NCBI GenBank assembly: GCA_964539235.1
Contig: CAZIIK010000115.1
Coordinates: forward strand, 1-18,082
From: CAZIIK01 sp964539235
Lineage (GTDB): Bacteria; Pseudomonadota; Gammaproteobacteria; Francisellales; CACEW01
Direction: 5' to 3'
Length of the DNA stretch: 18,082 nucleotides
Each line of letters starts with the position of its first letter. Position 1 is the stretch's first letter. Position numbers and translations under genes: made by a program. Under the pieces are notes generated by a model that saw nothing but the letters and a program-made list of their open reading frames with translations, made no database searches and was not told the origin of the DNA. Positions 1 to 7,881 of the stretch are shown piece by piece.

Positions 1-234
1 ACTTGATGGGTAGCGGTGCTGCATGAAAATTAGTCTTTTTGGCTTGTGATGATCAAATTTGCATCAAAAATCCAAATGTAGAGTGCATTACGGTAGCATG
101 CTGAAAAATGCCTTTAACAAAGGCTTGACCGAAGGCAGAAGCTTCTCGGGTAACCTCTGAGCTTGTCGAAGGATGTCGAAGTCAAACTTGCCAAAGCAGC
201 TAAAAACCATAATTGATGGATACCAGCCCACAAA
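1..234. other. Left-edge intergenic region without a supported gene
   Basis: I see no reading frame here with recognisable protein character. A minus-strand open frame crosses this stretch but runs into feoA and the feo promoter, so I treat it as chance. Visible structure is limited to a small stem (GCCTTT at 110-115 pairing with AAAGGC at 119-124), whose T-rich side lies on the minus strand, and a REP-like motif at 155-172. The end of an upstream gene outside the window cannot be excluded. Confidence 0.5.
155..172. repeat. REP-like motif (CTGAGCTTGTCGAAGG core)
   Basis: The bases CTCTGAGCTTGTCGAAGG match, on the opposite strand, the CCTTCGACAAGCTCAG core known from dispersed intergenic repeats in many proteobacteria. 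The octamer TGTCGAAG occurs twice here (164-171 and 174-181). Only one half of a possible palindrome is visible, so this may be a degenerate or solitary copy. The match is made from memory and not from a repeat search. Confidence 0.45.
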
Positions 235-235
235 T

Positions 236-254
236 GATAATGATTCTTATTTGC
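236..254 (+). promoter_or_regulatory. Fur box upstream of feoA
   Basis: GATAATGATTCTTATTTGC matches the 19-base Fur consensus GATAATGATAATCATTATC at 14 of 19 positions, and the first nine bases are identical. It ends two bases before the predicted -35 hexamer of the feo promoter. Iron-loaded Fur bound here would block RNA polymerase, which is the expected control of ferrous iron uptake genes. Confidence 0.85.
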
Positions 255-255
255 G

Positions 256-284
256 TTGACTTCTAAACCACTTTCCGGAATAAT
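256..284 (+). promoter_or_regulatory. Predicted sigma70 promoter of feoABC
   Basis: TTGACT (256-261) is a five-of-six match to the -35 consensus. After 17 bases comes AATAAT (279-284), a five-of-six match to the -10 consensus. Transcription would begin near 291, giving a leader of about 24 bases that includes the AAGGAG ribosome-binding site at about 300-305. The Fur box directly upstream supports the assignment. Confidence 0.7.
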
Positions 285-314
285 AGCGGCTCGCTGAAAA
301 AGGAGTGTGTCGCC

Positions 315-542
315 GTGCAAATTTGTCCTGGCAAAAAATACCGCATCGTGGGTTACACGCCCGAATGTGCGAACAATTATCGCCATAAATTATTAGCTAT
401 GGGCTTCACGCCAGGAACGGTGTTTTCAGCATTACGGGTCGCACCTCTGGGTGATCCCATTGAAATAGAAATTAAAGGCTTTTTATTGTCGATTCGCCGT
501 GCAGAAAGCCAAGTACTACGGATAGAACATTTACATGAGTGA
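315..542 (+). CDS. feoA: FeoA, ferrous iron transport accessory protein
   Basis: FeoA is a small cytoplasmic SH3-like protein that works with the FeoB permease in Fe(II) uptake. The 75-residue product has the usual family length and the typical sequence pattern: an N-terminal strand (YRIVGYTP), the central LLAMGFTPGTVF segment, and an IEIEIKGFLLSIRR stretch before a short C-terminus. The start is a GTG, chosen because an AAAAAGGAG Shine-Dalgarno sequence lies nine bases upstream and no better in-frame start exists. The gene is first in the operon, right after a Fur-controlled promoter, and its last eight bases overlap the start of feoB, which suggests coupled translation. Confidence 0.93.
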   Translation: MQICPGKKYRIVGYTPECANNYRHKLLAMGFTPGTVFSALRVAPLGDPIEIEIKGFLLSIRRAESQVLRIEHLHE

Positions 543-2859
543 ATTCACGATTGGTTTGGTTGGTAATCCCAACAGCGGTAAAACCACATTATTTAATGCT
601 TTAACCGGCAGTCGGCAGCGTGTTGGTAACTGGCCTGGCGTGACGGTTGATAAGAAAACCGGCCAGTTTCAACATGCAGATCATACTATTGATGTGGTTG
701 ATCTCCCAGGTACCTATTCCCTCAGCGTTGTAGAAGGTGATGGTTCCATCGATGAACGCATTGCTTGCGACTACATTCTCAGCGGTCAAAGTGACGTGAT
801 CGTCAATATTATCGACGCCAGTAACCTCGAGCGAAACCTGTATCTCACCACGCAATTACTCGAAATGAATATCCCAGTCGTGTTAGCCGTTAACATGATT
901 GATATCTCGAAACAGCGTGGTATTAAAATTGATTTGGCCGCACTCACGCAAGCGACGGGCTGTCCAGCCGTTGGTCTGGTCGCGAAAAAACGACGTGGTT
1001 TGGACGCATTGAAAACGGCTGTTATTAATCGTGCGGGCCAGCCTAGCACCATGCCGCACTATCCAGAAAAATTGGCCACCATTATTGACCAATTGGCACG
1101 GCAGGTTCAGCATCCGCAGCAACGATATACAGAGCATTGGCAAGCCATTCGTTTACTGGAAAACGATGCCTTGGCACAGCAAAAATATGCCAATGACGCC
1201 CTCGTAAAAACGCAAGTGAAGCAATGCCAAGCCGAGCTGCAGCAACACTTCGATCTAGATGCTGAATTGGTGCTGGCCGACGCCCGTTATCAATTGATTG
1301 AACAATGGTTAACCCATGCACAAACACGCAGTAAAACCTCGAAAAGAACGTTTACCGCATGGATCGATAAACTGGTATTGAATCGCTGGTTGGGCTTGCC
1401 GATTTTCTTATTCATCATGTATTTAATGTTTGAATTTGCTATTACCATTGGCGGCGCGTTGCAACCGCTATTTGACCAAGGCTCCAGTGTCATTTTTATT
1501 CAAGGTACCACAGCATTAGGTCATGCCTTAGGCTTACCGGTTTGGATCACCGCAATCCTCGCGCAAGGTGTGGGTTTAGGCTTGAATACGGTACTGACGT
1601 TTATTCCACAAATTGGTGGCTTATTCCTCTGTCTTTGCTTTTTAGAAGCTTCAGGCTATATGGCGCGCGCGGCATTTGTCATGGACAAAGTGATGCAATG
1701 GGTTGGATTGCCGGGCAAATCTTTCGTTCCCTTAATCGTGGGTTTTGGCTGTAACGTCCCTGCGATCATGGCGACCCGTACGCTTGACAGCCAACGCGAT
1801 CGACTGCTCACGATTTTTATGTCGCCATTTATGTCTTGTGGCGCACGTTTGGCTATTTTTGCAGTTTTCTCCGCGGCATTTTTCCCACAGGGTGGGGCGT
1901 TGATTGTGTTTTTGCTTTATGTCACCGGCATTGTTGTCGCCATTCTCACCGGTTTATTGTTGAAACTGACATTACTCAAAGGCGAACCTTCTCCTTTTGT
2001 GATGGAACTGCCGCCGTACCATATGCCCAGCATCAAAAATATTTTGCTGCATACTTGGCAGCGTTTGCGTCACTTTCTGTTCCGTGCCGGTAAGTATATT
2101 GTGCCCATTTGCATCATTATCGGCAGTTTGAATAGCATTCAATTGAACGGTCACATCGATCCACAAGGCAGCCAACAATCGATTCTGTCAGAAGTCGGAC
2201 GTGTTGTGACACCGGTATTGCATCCGATGGGAATCGCTGAAAACAACTGGCCTGCTACTGTCGGTTTGATTACCGGTATTTTGGCCAAAGAAGTCGTTGT
2301 TGGCACATTGAATACGTTGTATACCCAAAACCAGCACAGCATTAATTACCAAGCCGAGCATTTCGATTTTTGGGCGGGCATTCGCCAGGCTTTTGCGTCG
2401 ACTTACGACAGTCTGGCCAACTTATCTGGCAGCAGTTTTGCCAATCCATTCACTGCCAACGAAGCCGAACATAATATGAGCCACACGGCGATGGGTAATA
2501 TGGTCGTCGCTTTTGGAACACCCTTAGCCGCCTTCGCTTTTATGTTATTCGTTTTGTTGTATGTGCCTTGCGTATCTGCCGCCGGTGCCATGGTGCGTGA
2601 AGCCGGTAAAATCTGGGCATGGTTATCAGTCGGTTGGAGCTTTATCGTTGCCTACACCTTGGCCGTTATTGTTTATAAAGTCGGCTACATCATGCATGAA
2701 CCTTTAGAAGCCAACCTATGGATTGTGGCGATGTTGGCTGTCCTGCTCTTCACAATTCTGGCAATGAAAATTTATGCATTAAAAGGCGGCTTGAAAATCA
2801 GTCACGCCCCAGCTCAGTCTGGGTGTAAATCTCGTTGTGGAGGATGTCATTCATGTTAA
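535..2859 (+). CDS. feoB: FeoB, GTP-dependent Fe(II) permease
   Basis: FeoB is the inner-membrane ferrous iron transporter with a cytoplasmic G domain. The 774-residue product has the full family length. The G motifs are intact: G1 GNPNSGKTT (residues 10-18), the WPGVTV switch segment (33-38), DLPG (56-59) and NMID (120-123). After a helical linker, the membrane part begins near residue 275 and contains both Gate segments, including the GFGCNVPAIMATRTL segment with its conserved cysteine and the later AKEVVVGTLNTLY segment. The C-terminus is cysteine-rich (GCKSRCGGCHSC), which may bind metal. The ATG overlaps the end of feoA, and the stop overlaps the start of feoC. Confidence 0.97.
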   Translation: MSEFTIGLVGNPNSGKTTLFNALTGSRQRVGNWPGVTVDKKTGQFQHADHTIDVVDLPGTYSLSVVEGDGSIDERIACDYILSGQSDVIVNIIDASNLERNLYLTTQLLEMNIPVVLAVNMIDISKQRGIKIDLAALTQATGCPAVGLVAKKRRGLDALKTAVINRAGQPSTMPHYPEKLATIIDQLARQVQHPQQRYTEHWQAIRLLENDALAQQKYANDALVKTQVKQCQAELQQHFDLDAELVLADARYQLIEQWLTHAQTRSKTSKRTFTAWIDKLVLNRWLGLPIFLFIMYLMFEFAITIGGALQPLFDQGSSVIFIQGTTALGHALGLPVWITAILAQGVGLGLNTVLTFIPQIGGLFLCLCFLEASGYMARAAFVMDKVMQWVGLPGKSFVPLIVGFGCNVPAIMATRTLDSQRDRLLTIFMSPFMSCGARLAIFAVFSAAFFPQGGALIVFLLYVTGIVVAILTGLLLKLTLLKGEPSPFVMELPPYHMPSIKNILLHTWQRLRHFLFRAGKYIVPICIIIGSLNSIQLNGHIDPQGSQQSILSEVGRVVTPVLHPMGIAENNWPATVGLITGILAKEVVVGTLNTLYTQNQHSINYQAEHFDFWAGIRQAFASTYDSLANLSGSSFANPFTANEAEHNMSHTAMGNMVVAFGTPLAAFAFMLFVLLYVPCVSAAGAMVREAGKIWAWLSVGWSFIVAYTLAVIVYKVGYIMHEPLEANLWIVAMLAVLLFTILAMKIYALKGGLKISHAPAQSGCKSRCGGCHSC

Positions 2860-3056
2860 GTCAGTTGTATCAATATTTACGCAATGTCCAAATCGCGCGT
2901 TTCGAACAGATTCAGCAACAATTTTCATTACCCAGCGCCATGCTCGATGCCATGCTAGAACATCTGGTCCGCACGAATAAGGTGTTGTGTTATCAACGCC
3001 ATCAAGGTAATGTTGCAACCAATCGTGCACAGGATGTGTACTGTTTGCGCGGATAA
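2853..3056 (+). CDS. feoC: FeoC-like winged-helix protein
   Basis: This 67-residue protein matches the small FeoC family by position, length and pattern: an N-terminal helix (LSQLYQYLRNVQIARFEQIQQQF), then LPSAMLDAMLEHLVRTNKV, which fits a winged helix-turn-helix, then a short wing. Klebsiella and E. coli FeoC carry four cysteines that bind an Fe-S cluster. Here only two remain (LCYQ and VYCLRG), so a four-cysteine cluster cannot form in a monomer. The start at 2853 is preferred over in-frame alternatives at 2835 and 2844 because GGAGG (2839-2843) lies nine bases upstream, and the start overlaps the feoB stop. Confidence 0.8.
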   Translation: MLSQLYQYLRNVQIARFEQIQQQFSLPSAMLDAMLEHLVRTNKVLCYQRHQGNVATNRAQDVYCLRG

Positions 3057-3076
3057 AAACACGCGCAAGCTCTGCC

Positions 3077-3106
3077 AACTAATCCGAAGTTAACCTCGGA
3101 TTAGTT
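3077..3106 (+). terminator. Hairpin after the feo operon
   Basis: AACTAATCCGA (3077-3087) and TCGGATTAGTT (3096-3106) are perfect inverted copies with an eight-base loop, 20 bases after the feoC stop. The position fits an operon terminator, but no run of T follows, so termination may be weak or Rho-assisted. It could also be a regulatory palindrome for the ATPase gene that begins about 70 bases downstream. Confidence 0.5.
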
Positions 3107-3172
3107 AAACTCATTTGAAGTAGTGGTTCAGATTGGTTATTATTTTCATTAATCGATGACACGCAAAAAGTG

Positions 3173-4345
3173 ATGACCATGCACTATACACGGTTAATGA
3201 AATTGGACCTGCCATCGAAGCAAAGTGTATTCTTATGGGGCCCCAGACAGACGGGCAAATCAACTTTTTTGCACGCGAATTTTGCGACTTCACACATTAT
3301 TTCATTACTCGACACGGCTCTTTTCTTAGCCTATATCAAAACGCCACATTTGTTTCGAGAGCATATAGAAAGTCTACCCGAAGCGCTTAAACAGCAACCG
3401 ATTATTGTGGATGAAATTCAGAAAATTCCACTCTTATTGAATGAAGTACATTATTTGATTGAGCGAGATCAACTAAGCTTTATTCTGTGTGGGTCTTCTG
3501 CTAGAAAACTAAAACAAGTTGGTGTGAATTTACTGGGTGGCCGAGCTTGGCGCATTGAATTTTTCCCGTTGGTTTCGCAGGAAATTCCAGATTTCAGCTT
3601 ATTAAACGCGTTGTCCAAAGGGCTAATTCCATCGCATTATTTGGCCAGTCATGCCGAGCGACACCAGAATGCCTACATTGAAAATTATCTGCGTGACGAA
3701 ATCCAAGTAGAAGGTTTGGTGCGCAATCTGCCAGCGTTTGCTAAATTCCTCGATGTCGTGGGCTATACACATGGAGGTTTGGTGAATTATTCCAATATTG
3801 CCAGTGATGTTGGTGTCAGCGGACATACCATTAAGGAATATTTTCAGATTTTGGTGGATACCTTGCTGGGGCGCATGATTTACCCGTATAGGAAAAAAGT
3901 ATCTCGCCAGATTATCAGCAGTATGCCGAAATTTTATTTATTCGACGTGGGTATTGCTAATTTCCTTGCCAAGAAGACGATCACAACCCTGTCAGGTCAG
4001 GATGCCGGTGCGGCTTTTGAGCATTTTATTCTGATGGAATTAGTGGCGTACCGAGGCTTAAAAGAGAAACGTTTTGATATTCATTATTGGCGTACCAATT
4101 CGGGTTTAGAAGTGGACTTCATTTTGGGGCAAGGCGATGTGGCAATCGAAGTCAAAATTAGCCAGGAAGTGAAATTACCCATGTTGAATGGGCTGCAAGC
4201 CTTTATGCAGGAGCATCAGCCCAAACATGCAATCGTTGTGAGTCAAGACATCGCACCGCGTCATCTCCAGACACCACATGGCACGATTTATATTCTACCT
4301 TGGTCGGTCTTCTTGGCGCAGCTATGGAATGCTGATTTTATCTAG
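3173..4345 (+). CDS. AAA ATPase, AAA_14/DUF4143 type
   Basis: The protein (390 residues from ATG 3173) has an N-terminal P-loop ATPase domain with Walker A GPRQTGKS (residues 23-30), Walker B IIVDEIQ (77-83), and a sensor segment ILCGSSARKL (104-113). A middle region (SNIASDVGVSGHTIKEYF) looks like a helix-turn-helix. The C-terminal part has the DUF4143 layout and ends with a PD-(D/E)xK-like pattern: D315, then E326-x-K328. The family is widespread and scattered in bacteria and archaea, and its function is not settled. Starts at 3170 (GTG) and 3179 (ATG) are also possible, as the ribosome-binding site is weak (AAAAG). The gene stands alone between feo and gyrB and is somewhat AT-richer than gyrB, which suggests acquisition. 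Confidence 0.85.
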   Translation: MTMHYTRLMKLDLPSKQSVFLWGPRQTGKSTFLHANFATSHIISLLDTALFLAYIKTPHLFREHIESLPEALKQQPIIVDEIQKIPLLLNEVHYLIERDQLSFILCGSSARKLKQVGVNLLGGRAWRIEFFPLVSQEIPDFSLLNALSKGLIPSHYLASHAERHQNAYIENYLRDEIQVEGLVRNLPAFAKFLDVVGYTHGGLVNYSNIASDVGVSGHTIKEYFQILVDTLLGRMIYPYRKKVSRQIISSMPKFYLFDVGIANFLAKKTITTLSGQDAGAAFEHFILMELVAYRGLKEKRFDIHYWRTNSGLEVDFILGQGDVAIEVKISQEVKLPMLNGLQAFMQEHQPKHAIVVSQDIAPRHLQTPHGTIYILPWSVFLAQLWNADFI

Positions 4346-4377
4346 AGCCCAAACAGGCTGATCCTGCGGGCTTTATT
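4346..4377 (+). terminator. Terminator after the DUF4143 ATPase
   Basis: AGCCC (4346-4350) pairs with GGGCT (4368-4372), and inside it CAGG (4354-4357) pairs with CCTG (4363-4366) around a CTGAT loop, with a small internal bulge. The stem is followed by TTATT. It starts at the base after the ATPase stop codon, which fits an intrinsic terminator separating that gene from gyrB. Confidence 0.6.
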
Positions 4378-4386
4378 CCACCATTC

Positions 4387-4395
4387 TGATATACT
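4387..4395 (+). promoter_or_regulatory. Extended -10 promoter of the gyrB operon
   Basis: TGATATACT contains a TG dinucleotide one base before TATACT, the extended -10 form. No good -35 hexamer lies 17 bases upstream, where the ATPase terminator sits, but extended -10 promoters can do without one. Transcription would start near 4402, giving a leader of about 50 bases that carries the palindrome at 4414-4431. Confidence 0.5.
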
Positions 4396-4413
4396 GCCGG
4401 CTTCGATTTATTT

Positions 4414-4431
4414 CAGCACCCATGGGTGCTG
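4414..4431. promoter_or_regulatory. Perfect 18-bp palindrome in the gyrB leader
   Basis: CAGCACCCATGGGTGCTG reads the same on both strands. It lies between the predicted transcription start and the gyrB Shine-Dalgarno sequence (TGAGG, 4442-4446). In RNA it would form a GC-rich hairpin, and in DNA it could be a dimer-binding operator. It is followed by TTTCATTAT, which is too mixed for a strong terminator. Confidence 0.5.
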
Positions 4432-4452
4432 TTTCATTATCTGAGGCAACGC

Positions 4453-6915
4453 ATGGAGAGTGCTGTGGTTGAAAACGAACAAGACCAAAAGAACAACGAG
4501 AATCAGGCGTATGATTCTTCTAGTATTAAGGTACTGAAAGGCCTTGATGCCGTTCGCAAACGGCCAGGTATGTATATTGGTGACACGGACGATGGCTCAG
4601 GCTTTCACCATATGCTCTTTGAAGTCGTTGACAACTCCATTGATGAAGCCTTAGCAGGTCACTGCGATACCATCCACGTCACCATTCACGCAGACGAATC
4701 TATTTCTGTGCGTGATAACGGCCGCGGTATTCCAGTTGATATCCACCCTGAAGAAAAACGCTCTGCGGCTGAAGTGATCATGACGGTCTTACATGCCGGT
4801 GGTAAGTTCGACAGCAACTCATACAAAGTGTCCGGTGGTTTGCATGGTGTCGGGGTTTCGGTAGTCAATGCATTGTCTGAAAACCTAGAGCTCACCATTT
4901 GGCGTGCAGGGCAAGAACACCGCCAAACGTATCATCTAGGTGAACCTGAGGCGCCGTTGAAAGCGGTTGGTGCGACTGATGCCCACGGAACGGAAATCCG
5001 TTTTCGCCCCAGTCATGAAATTTTTAACAACGTACTGACTTTTGAGTACGCCATTATTGCCAAACGTCTGCGTGAATTGGCCTTTCTAAATTCTGGTATT
5101 CGTATTCAGTTGGCGGACGAGCGCGATGAGCGTGAAGAAGTCTTTTTCTACGAAGGGGGTATTACCGCTTTTGTTTCACATTTAAACGCCAACCGAACCC
5201 ACATTCATGAACACGTGGTCAGCGTTTCCACTGAAAAAGATGACATTACCGTTGAAGTCGCCATGCAATGGCATGATGGTTTCCAAGAAAGTATTTTTTG
5301 TTACACCAATAATATTCCACAACGTGATGGCGGATCCCATTTAGCTGGTTTCCGTGCTGCACTGACACGTACACTGAATGGTTATATCGAGAAAGAAGGT
5401 ATTGCCAAAAAACAGAAAGTGTCCACTTCAGGTGATGATGCACGTGAAGGTCTGACGGCGGTATTATCGGTTAAAGTACCGGATCCAAAATTTTCCTCAC
5501 AAACCAAAGACAAACTGGTTTCATCCGAAGTGAAACCCGTGGTGGAATCACTGGTTGCTGCAGCACTGAATGACTTTCTCCTGGAAAATCCCAGCGACGC
5601 CAAAAGCATTACCGCTAAGATTGTTGAAGCTGCCCGCGCCCGCGAGGCTGCCCGTAAAGCGCGTGAAATGACACGACGCAAGAGCGCTTTGGATATTGCC
5701 GGATTACCCGGAAAATTGGCCGATTGCCAAGAGAAAGACCCTGCTTTTTCTGAGTTATTTTTGGTTGAGGGTGACTCAGCCGGTGGCTCCGCGAAACAAG
5801 CACGTAATCGACGCACTCAGGCGATCTTGCCGCTAAAGGGTAAAATTCTGAACGTGGAAAAAGCGCGCTTTGACAAAATGCTCAGCTCTGCCGAAGTCGG
5901 CACACTGATCACCGCCCTGGGCTGCGGCATTGGTCGAGAAGAATATGACCCGGACAAACTGCGTTATCACAAAGTCATCATTATGACCGATGCCGATGTC
6001 GATGGTTCACATATTCGCACGTTATTGCTGACGTTTTTTTACCGCCAAATGCGGGAATTGGTTGAGCGTGGCCATATCTATATTGCTCAACCACCCCTGT
6101 ACAAAGTAAAAAAAGGTAAACAGGAACAATACGTCAAAGATGACCCCGCATTGATCCAATATTTGATGCAAATTGCATTAGACGGCGCCAGTTTTTATGC
6201 CACAGAAGGTGCACCGCCGATTCAAGGTCAAGCATTAGAGGCTTTATTGACCGAATATCAACAAGTTGAAGTAGTGATCTCAAAATTAGCACGCCGTTAC
6301 CCACTGCCTATCTTGCAAGAACTGGTATATTTCACTGCAGCACCCGCAGGGCAGTTTGATCAAGAAAAAACAGTGTCTGATTGGTGGCAAGGACTACAGA
6401 CACAGCTTGCAGCCTACACGGATCAATCACGCAGTTTTAATTTATCGGTTACGCATAATACCGAAACCGGGATGTATATGCCGGTTGTCGACATCATCGA
6501 ACATGGTATTCACACGCAATACCACATCCCTGCTGCATTTTTTCAGTCACCAGAATATCAACAGATGCGTGCACTGGGCGAAAAAATCCAAGATCTTTTT
6601 GTCTCCGGCAGCGCCAAAATCCAGCGCGGTGAACGCGCTAAAACCGTCACACGCTTCGCGGAAGTGGTTGAATGGTTAATGCAAGAAGCCCGTCGTGGCC
6701 AGATGGTCCAGCGTTATAAAGGTTTGGGTGAAATGAACCCGGACCAATTGTGGGAAACTACCATGGACCATGAAACGCGCCATATGTTGCAAGTGACAAT
6801 TGCCGATGCCATGGATGCAGACAACTTGTTCACCACCTTAATGGGCGACCAGGTCGAGCCACGCCGTGACTTTATTCAAAGCAATGCATTGAACGTGCAG
6901 AACTTGGATGTCTAA
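4453..6915 (+). CDS. gyrB: DNA gyrase subunit B
   Basis: GyrB is the ATPase subunit of DNA gyrase, which introduces negative supercoils. The 820-residue product shows the GHKL ATPase motifs EVVDN (E57 likely catalytic, N61 for Mg-ATP), DNGRGIP (89-94) and GGLHGVGVSVVNALS (128-142). The QTK loop (SSQTKDKLV) and the TOPRIM motifs VEGDSAGGSAKQ and MTDADVDGSHIRT follow. The long insert between TOPRIM and the QRYKGLGEMNP tail distinguishes it from ParE and is typical of gammaproteobacterial GyrB. The ATG at 4453 has TGAGG six bases upstream; an in-frame GTG at 4426 lies in the leader palindrome and is unlikely. The N-terminus is about 15 residues longer than in E. coli. The upstream neighbour is not recF. 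Confidence 0.97.
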   Translation: MESAVVENEQDQKNNENQAYDSSSIKVLKGLDAVRKRPGMYIGDTDDGSGFHHMLFEVVDNSIDEALAGHCDTIHVTIHADESISVRDNGRGIPVDIHPEEKRSAAEVIMTVLHAGGKFDSNSYKVSGGLHGVGVSVVNALSENLELTIWRAGQEHRQTYHLGEPEAPLKAVGATDAHGTEIRFRPSHEIFNNVLTFEYAIIAKRLRELAFLNSGIRIQLADERDEREEVFFYEGGITAFVSHLNANRTHIHEHVVSVSTEKDDITVEVAMQWHDGFQESIFCYTNNIPQRDGGSHLAGFRAALTRTLNGYIEKEGIAKKQKVSTSGDDAREGLTAVLSVKVPDPKFSSQTKDKLVSSEVKPVVESLVAAALNDFLLENPSDAKSITAKIVEAARAREAARKAREMTRRKSALDIAGLPGKLADCQEKDPAFSELFLVEGDSAGGSAKQARNRRTQAILPLKGKILNVEKARFDKMLSSAEVGTLITALGCGIGREEYDPDKLRYHKVIIMTDADVDGSHIRTLLLTFFYRQMRELVERGHIYIAQPPLYKVKKGKQEQYVKDDPALIQYLMQIALDGASFYATEGAPPIQGQALEALLTEYQQVEVVISKLARRYPLPILQELVYFTAAPAGQFDQEKTVSDWWQGLQTQLAAYTDQSRSFNLSVTHNTETGMYMPVVDIIEHGIHTQYHIPAAFFQSPEYQQMRALGEKIQDLFVSGSAKIQRGERAKTVTRFAEVVEWLMQEARRGQMVQRYKGLGEMNPDQLWETTMDHETRHMLQVTIADAMDADNLFTTLMGDQVEPRRDFIQSNALNVQNLDV

Positions 6916-7881
6916 ATGGCTAAGCGACGGCTCACCGATCAACAACGCTGTCGCATTGCCCATAAGCAAAGAACCTTATTAGACGAACCGCTGGGTACTG
7001 AGCAGGAAGGCCTGGTGATTGCCCATTTTGGGCGCCAGCTGTCCATAGAGGATGAAAATGGCGCAATATTTCGCTGCTTTAGCCGACAAAATTTGGGCAG
7101 TCTAGTCACGGGTGACAGCGTACTGTTTCAACCGCACCTGACGCAGACTGGTACCGGCCTTATCTTGGCCCGCCAGCCTAGGCATTCCGTTTTGGTGCGA
7201 CCAGACCCTTACAAACAACAACGTGATATTGTTGCCAATATCGATCAACTCCTATTGGTAATTGCGATTGAACCCGAACCGATTACCTATTACATCGACC
7301 AGTACCTAATGGTGGCACAGATCATCGGTATTCCTTGCCATTTGGTGATCAATAAAAATGATTTGCCGACAACACCAGCTATTAAAACAATCTATGAGCT
7401 TTACCAGTCGATTGGCTATACAGTTCTATCAACCAGTGCTGAGCGAGAATCAGGACTAGACGAATTGACGGCTATTTTGTCTAGACAAAATAGTATTTTG
7501 GTTGGTCAATCAGGCGTTGGGAAATCAACCTTGCTCAACCAACTCGTGCCGAATGCACAGGCCAAACAAGGAGAAATCTCCAGTGCCAATCAAAAAGGCA
7601 AACATACCACCACAACGGCGCAGCTGTACCATTTACCGCATGGCGGTAATTTGATTGATTCGCCTGGCGTGCGAGAATTTGGCATCTGGCACATTGCAGA
7701 AGCCGAACGGGCTCGCGGTTTTGTTGAGTTTTTACCTAAGCTTGGTCACTGTCGTTTCCGCGATTGTAATCACCTGGATGCACCGGGCTGCGCAATTCGG
7801 GCTGCGGTTGACCAAGGTGAAATCTCTTCGCAACGATATCAAAACTATCAACGTCTTATGGCACAAGCAAAACATGGATAA
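6916..7881 (+). CDS. rsgA: RsgA, ribosome small subunit-dependent GTPase
   Basis: RsgA (YjeQ) is a GTPase that acts late in 30S subunit maturation. The 321-residue protein has an N-terminal OB-like domain (about 30-90), then the circularly permuted GTPase order that defines the family: G4 NKND (146-149), G1 GQSGVGKS (197-204), G3 DSPG (248-251). The C-terminal zinc site is complete: C279, C284, H286 and C292. The ATG follows the gyrB stop without any gap, so translation probably depends on reinitiation. The last eight bases overlap ruvX. The coding sequence holds a perfect 22-bp palindrome at 7472-7493. Confidence 0.95.
   Translation: MAKRRLTDQQRCRIAHKQRTLLDEPLGTEQEGLVIAHFGRQLSIEDENGAIFRCFSRQNLGSLVTGDSVLFQPHLTQTGTGLILARQPRHSVLVRPDPYKQQRDIVANIDQLLLVIAIEPEPITYYIDQYLMVAQIIGIPCHLVINKNDLPTTPAIKTIYELYQSIGYTVLSTSAERESGLDELTAILSRQNSILVGQSGVGKSTLLNQLVPNAQAKQGEISSANQKGKHTTTTAQLYHLPHGGNLIDSPGVREFGIWHIAEAERARGFVEFLPKLGHCRFRDCNHLDAPGCAIRAAVDQGEISSQRYQNYQRLMAQAKHG

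Noticed and set aside
110..124. Small stem GCCTTT/AAAGGC followed by a T-run on the minus strand
   Set aside because: Six base pairs with a three-base loop is weak, and no minus-strand gene is present for it to terminate.
114..386. Minus-strand open frame of 90 residues across the feo promoter
   Set aside because: It overlaps the Fur box, the promoter and the start of feoA, contains the translated REP motif, and has no protein-like pattern.
5382..5816. Minus-strand open frame of 144 residues inside gyrB
   Set aside because: It lies wholly opposite a strongly conserved part of GyrB and has the Ala/Arg/Ser-rich look of a shadow frame.
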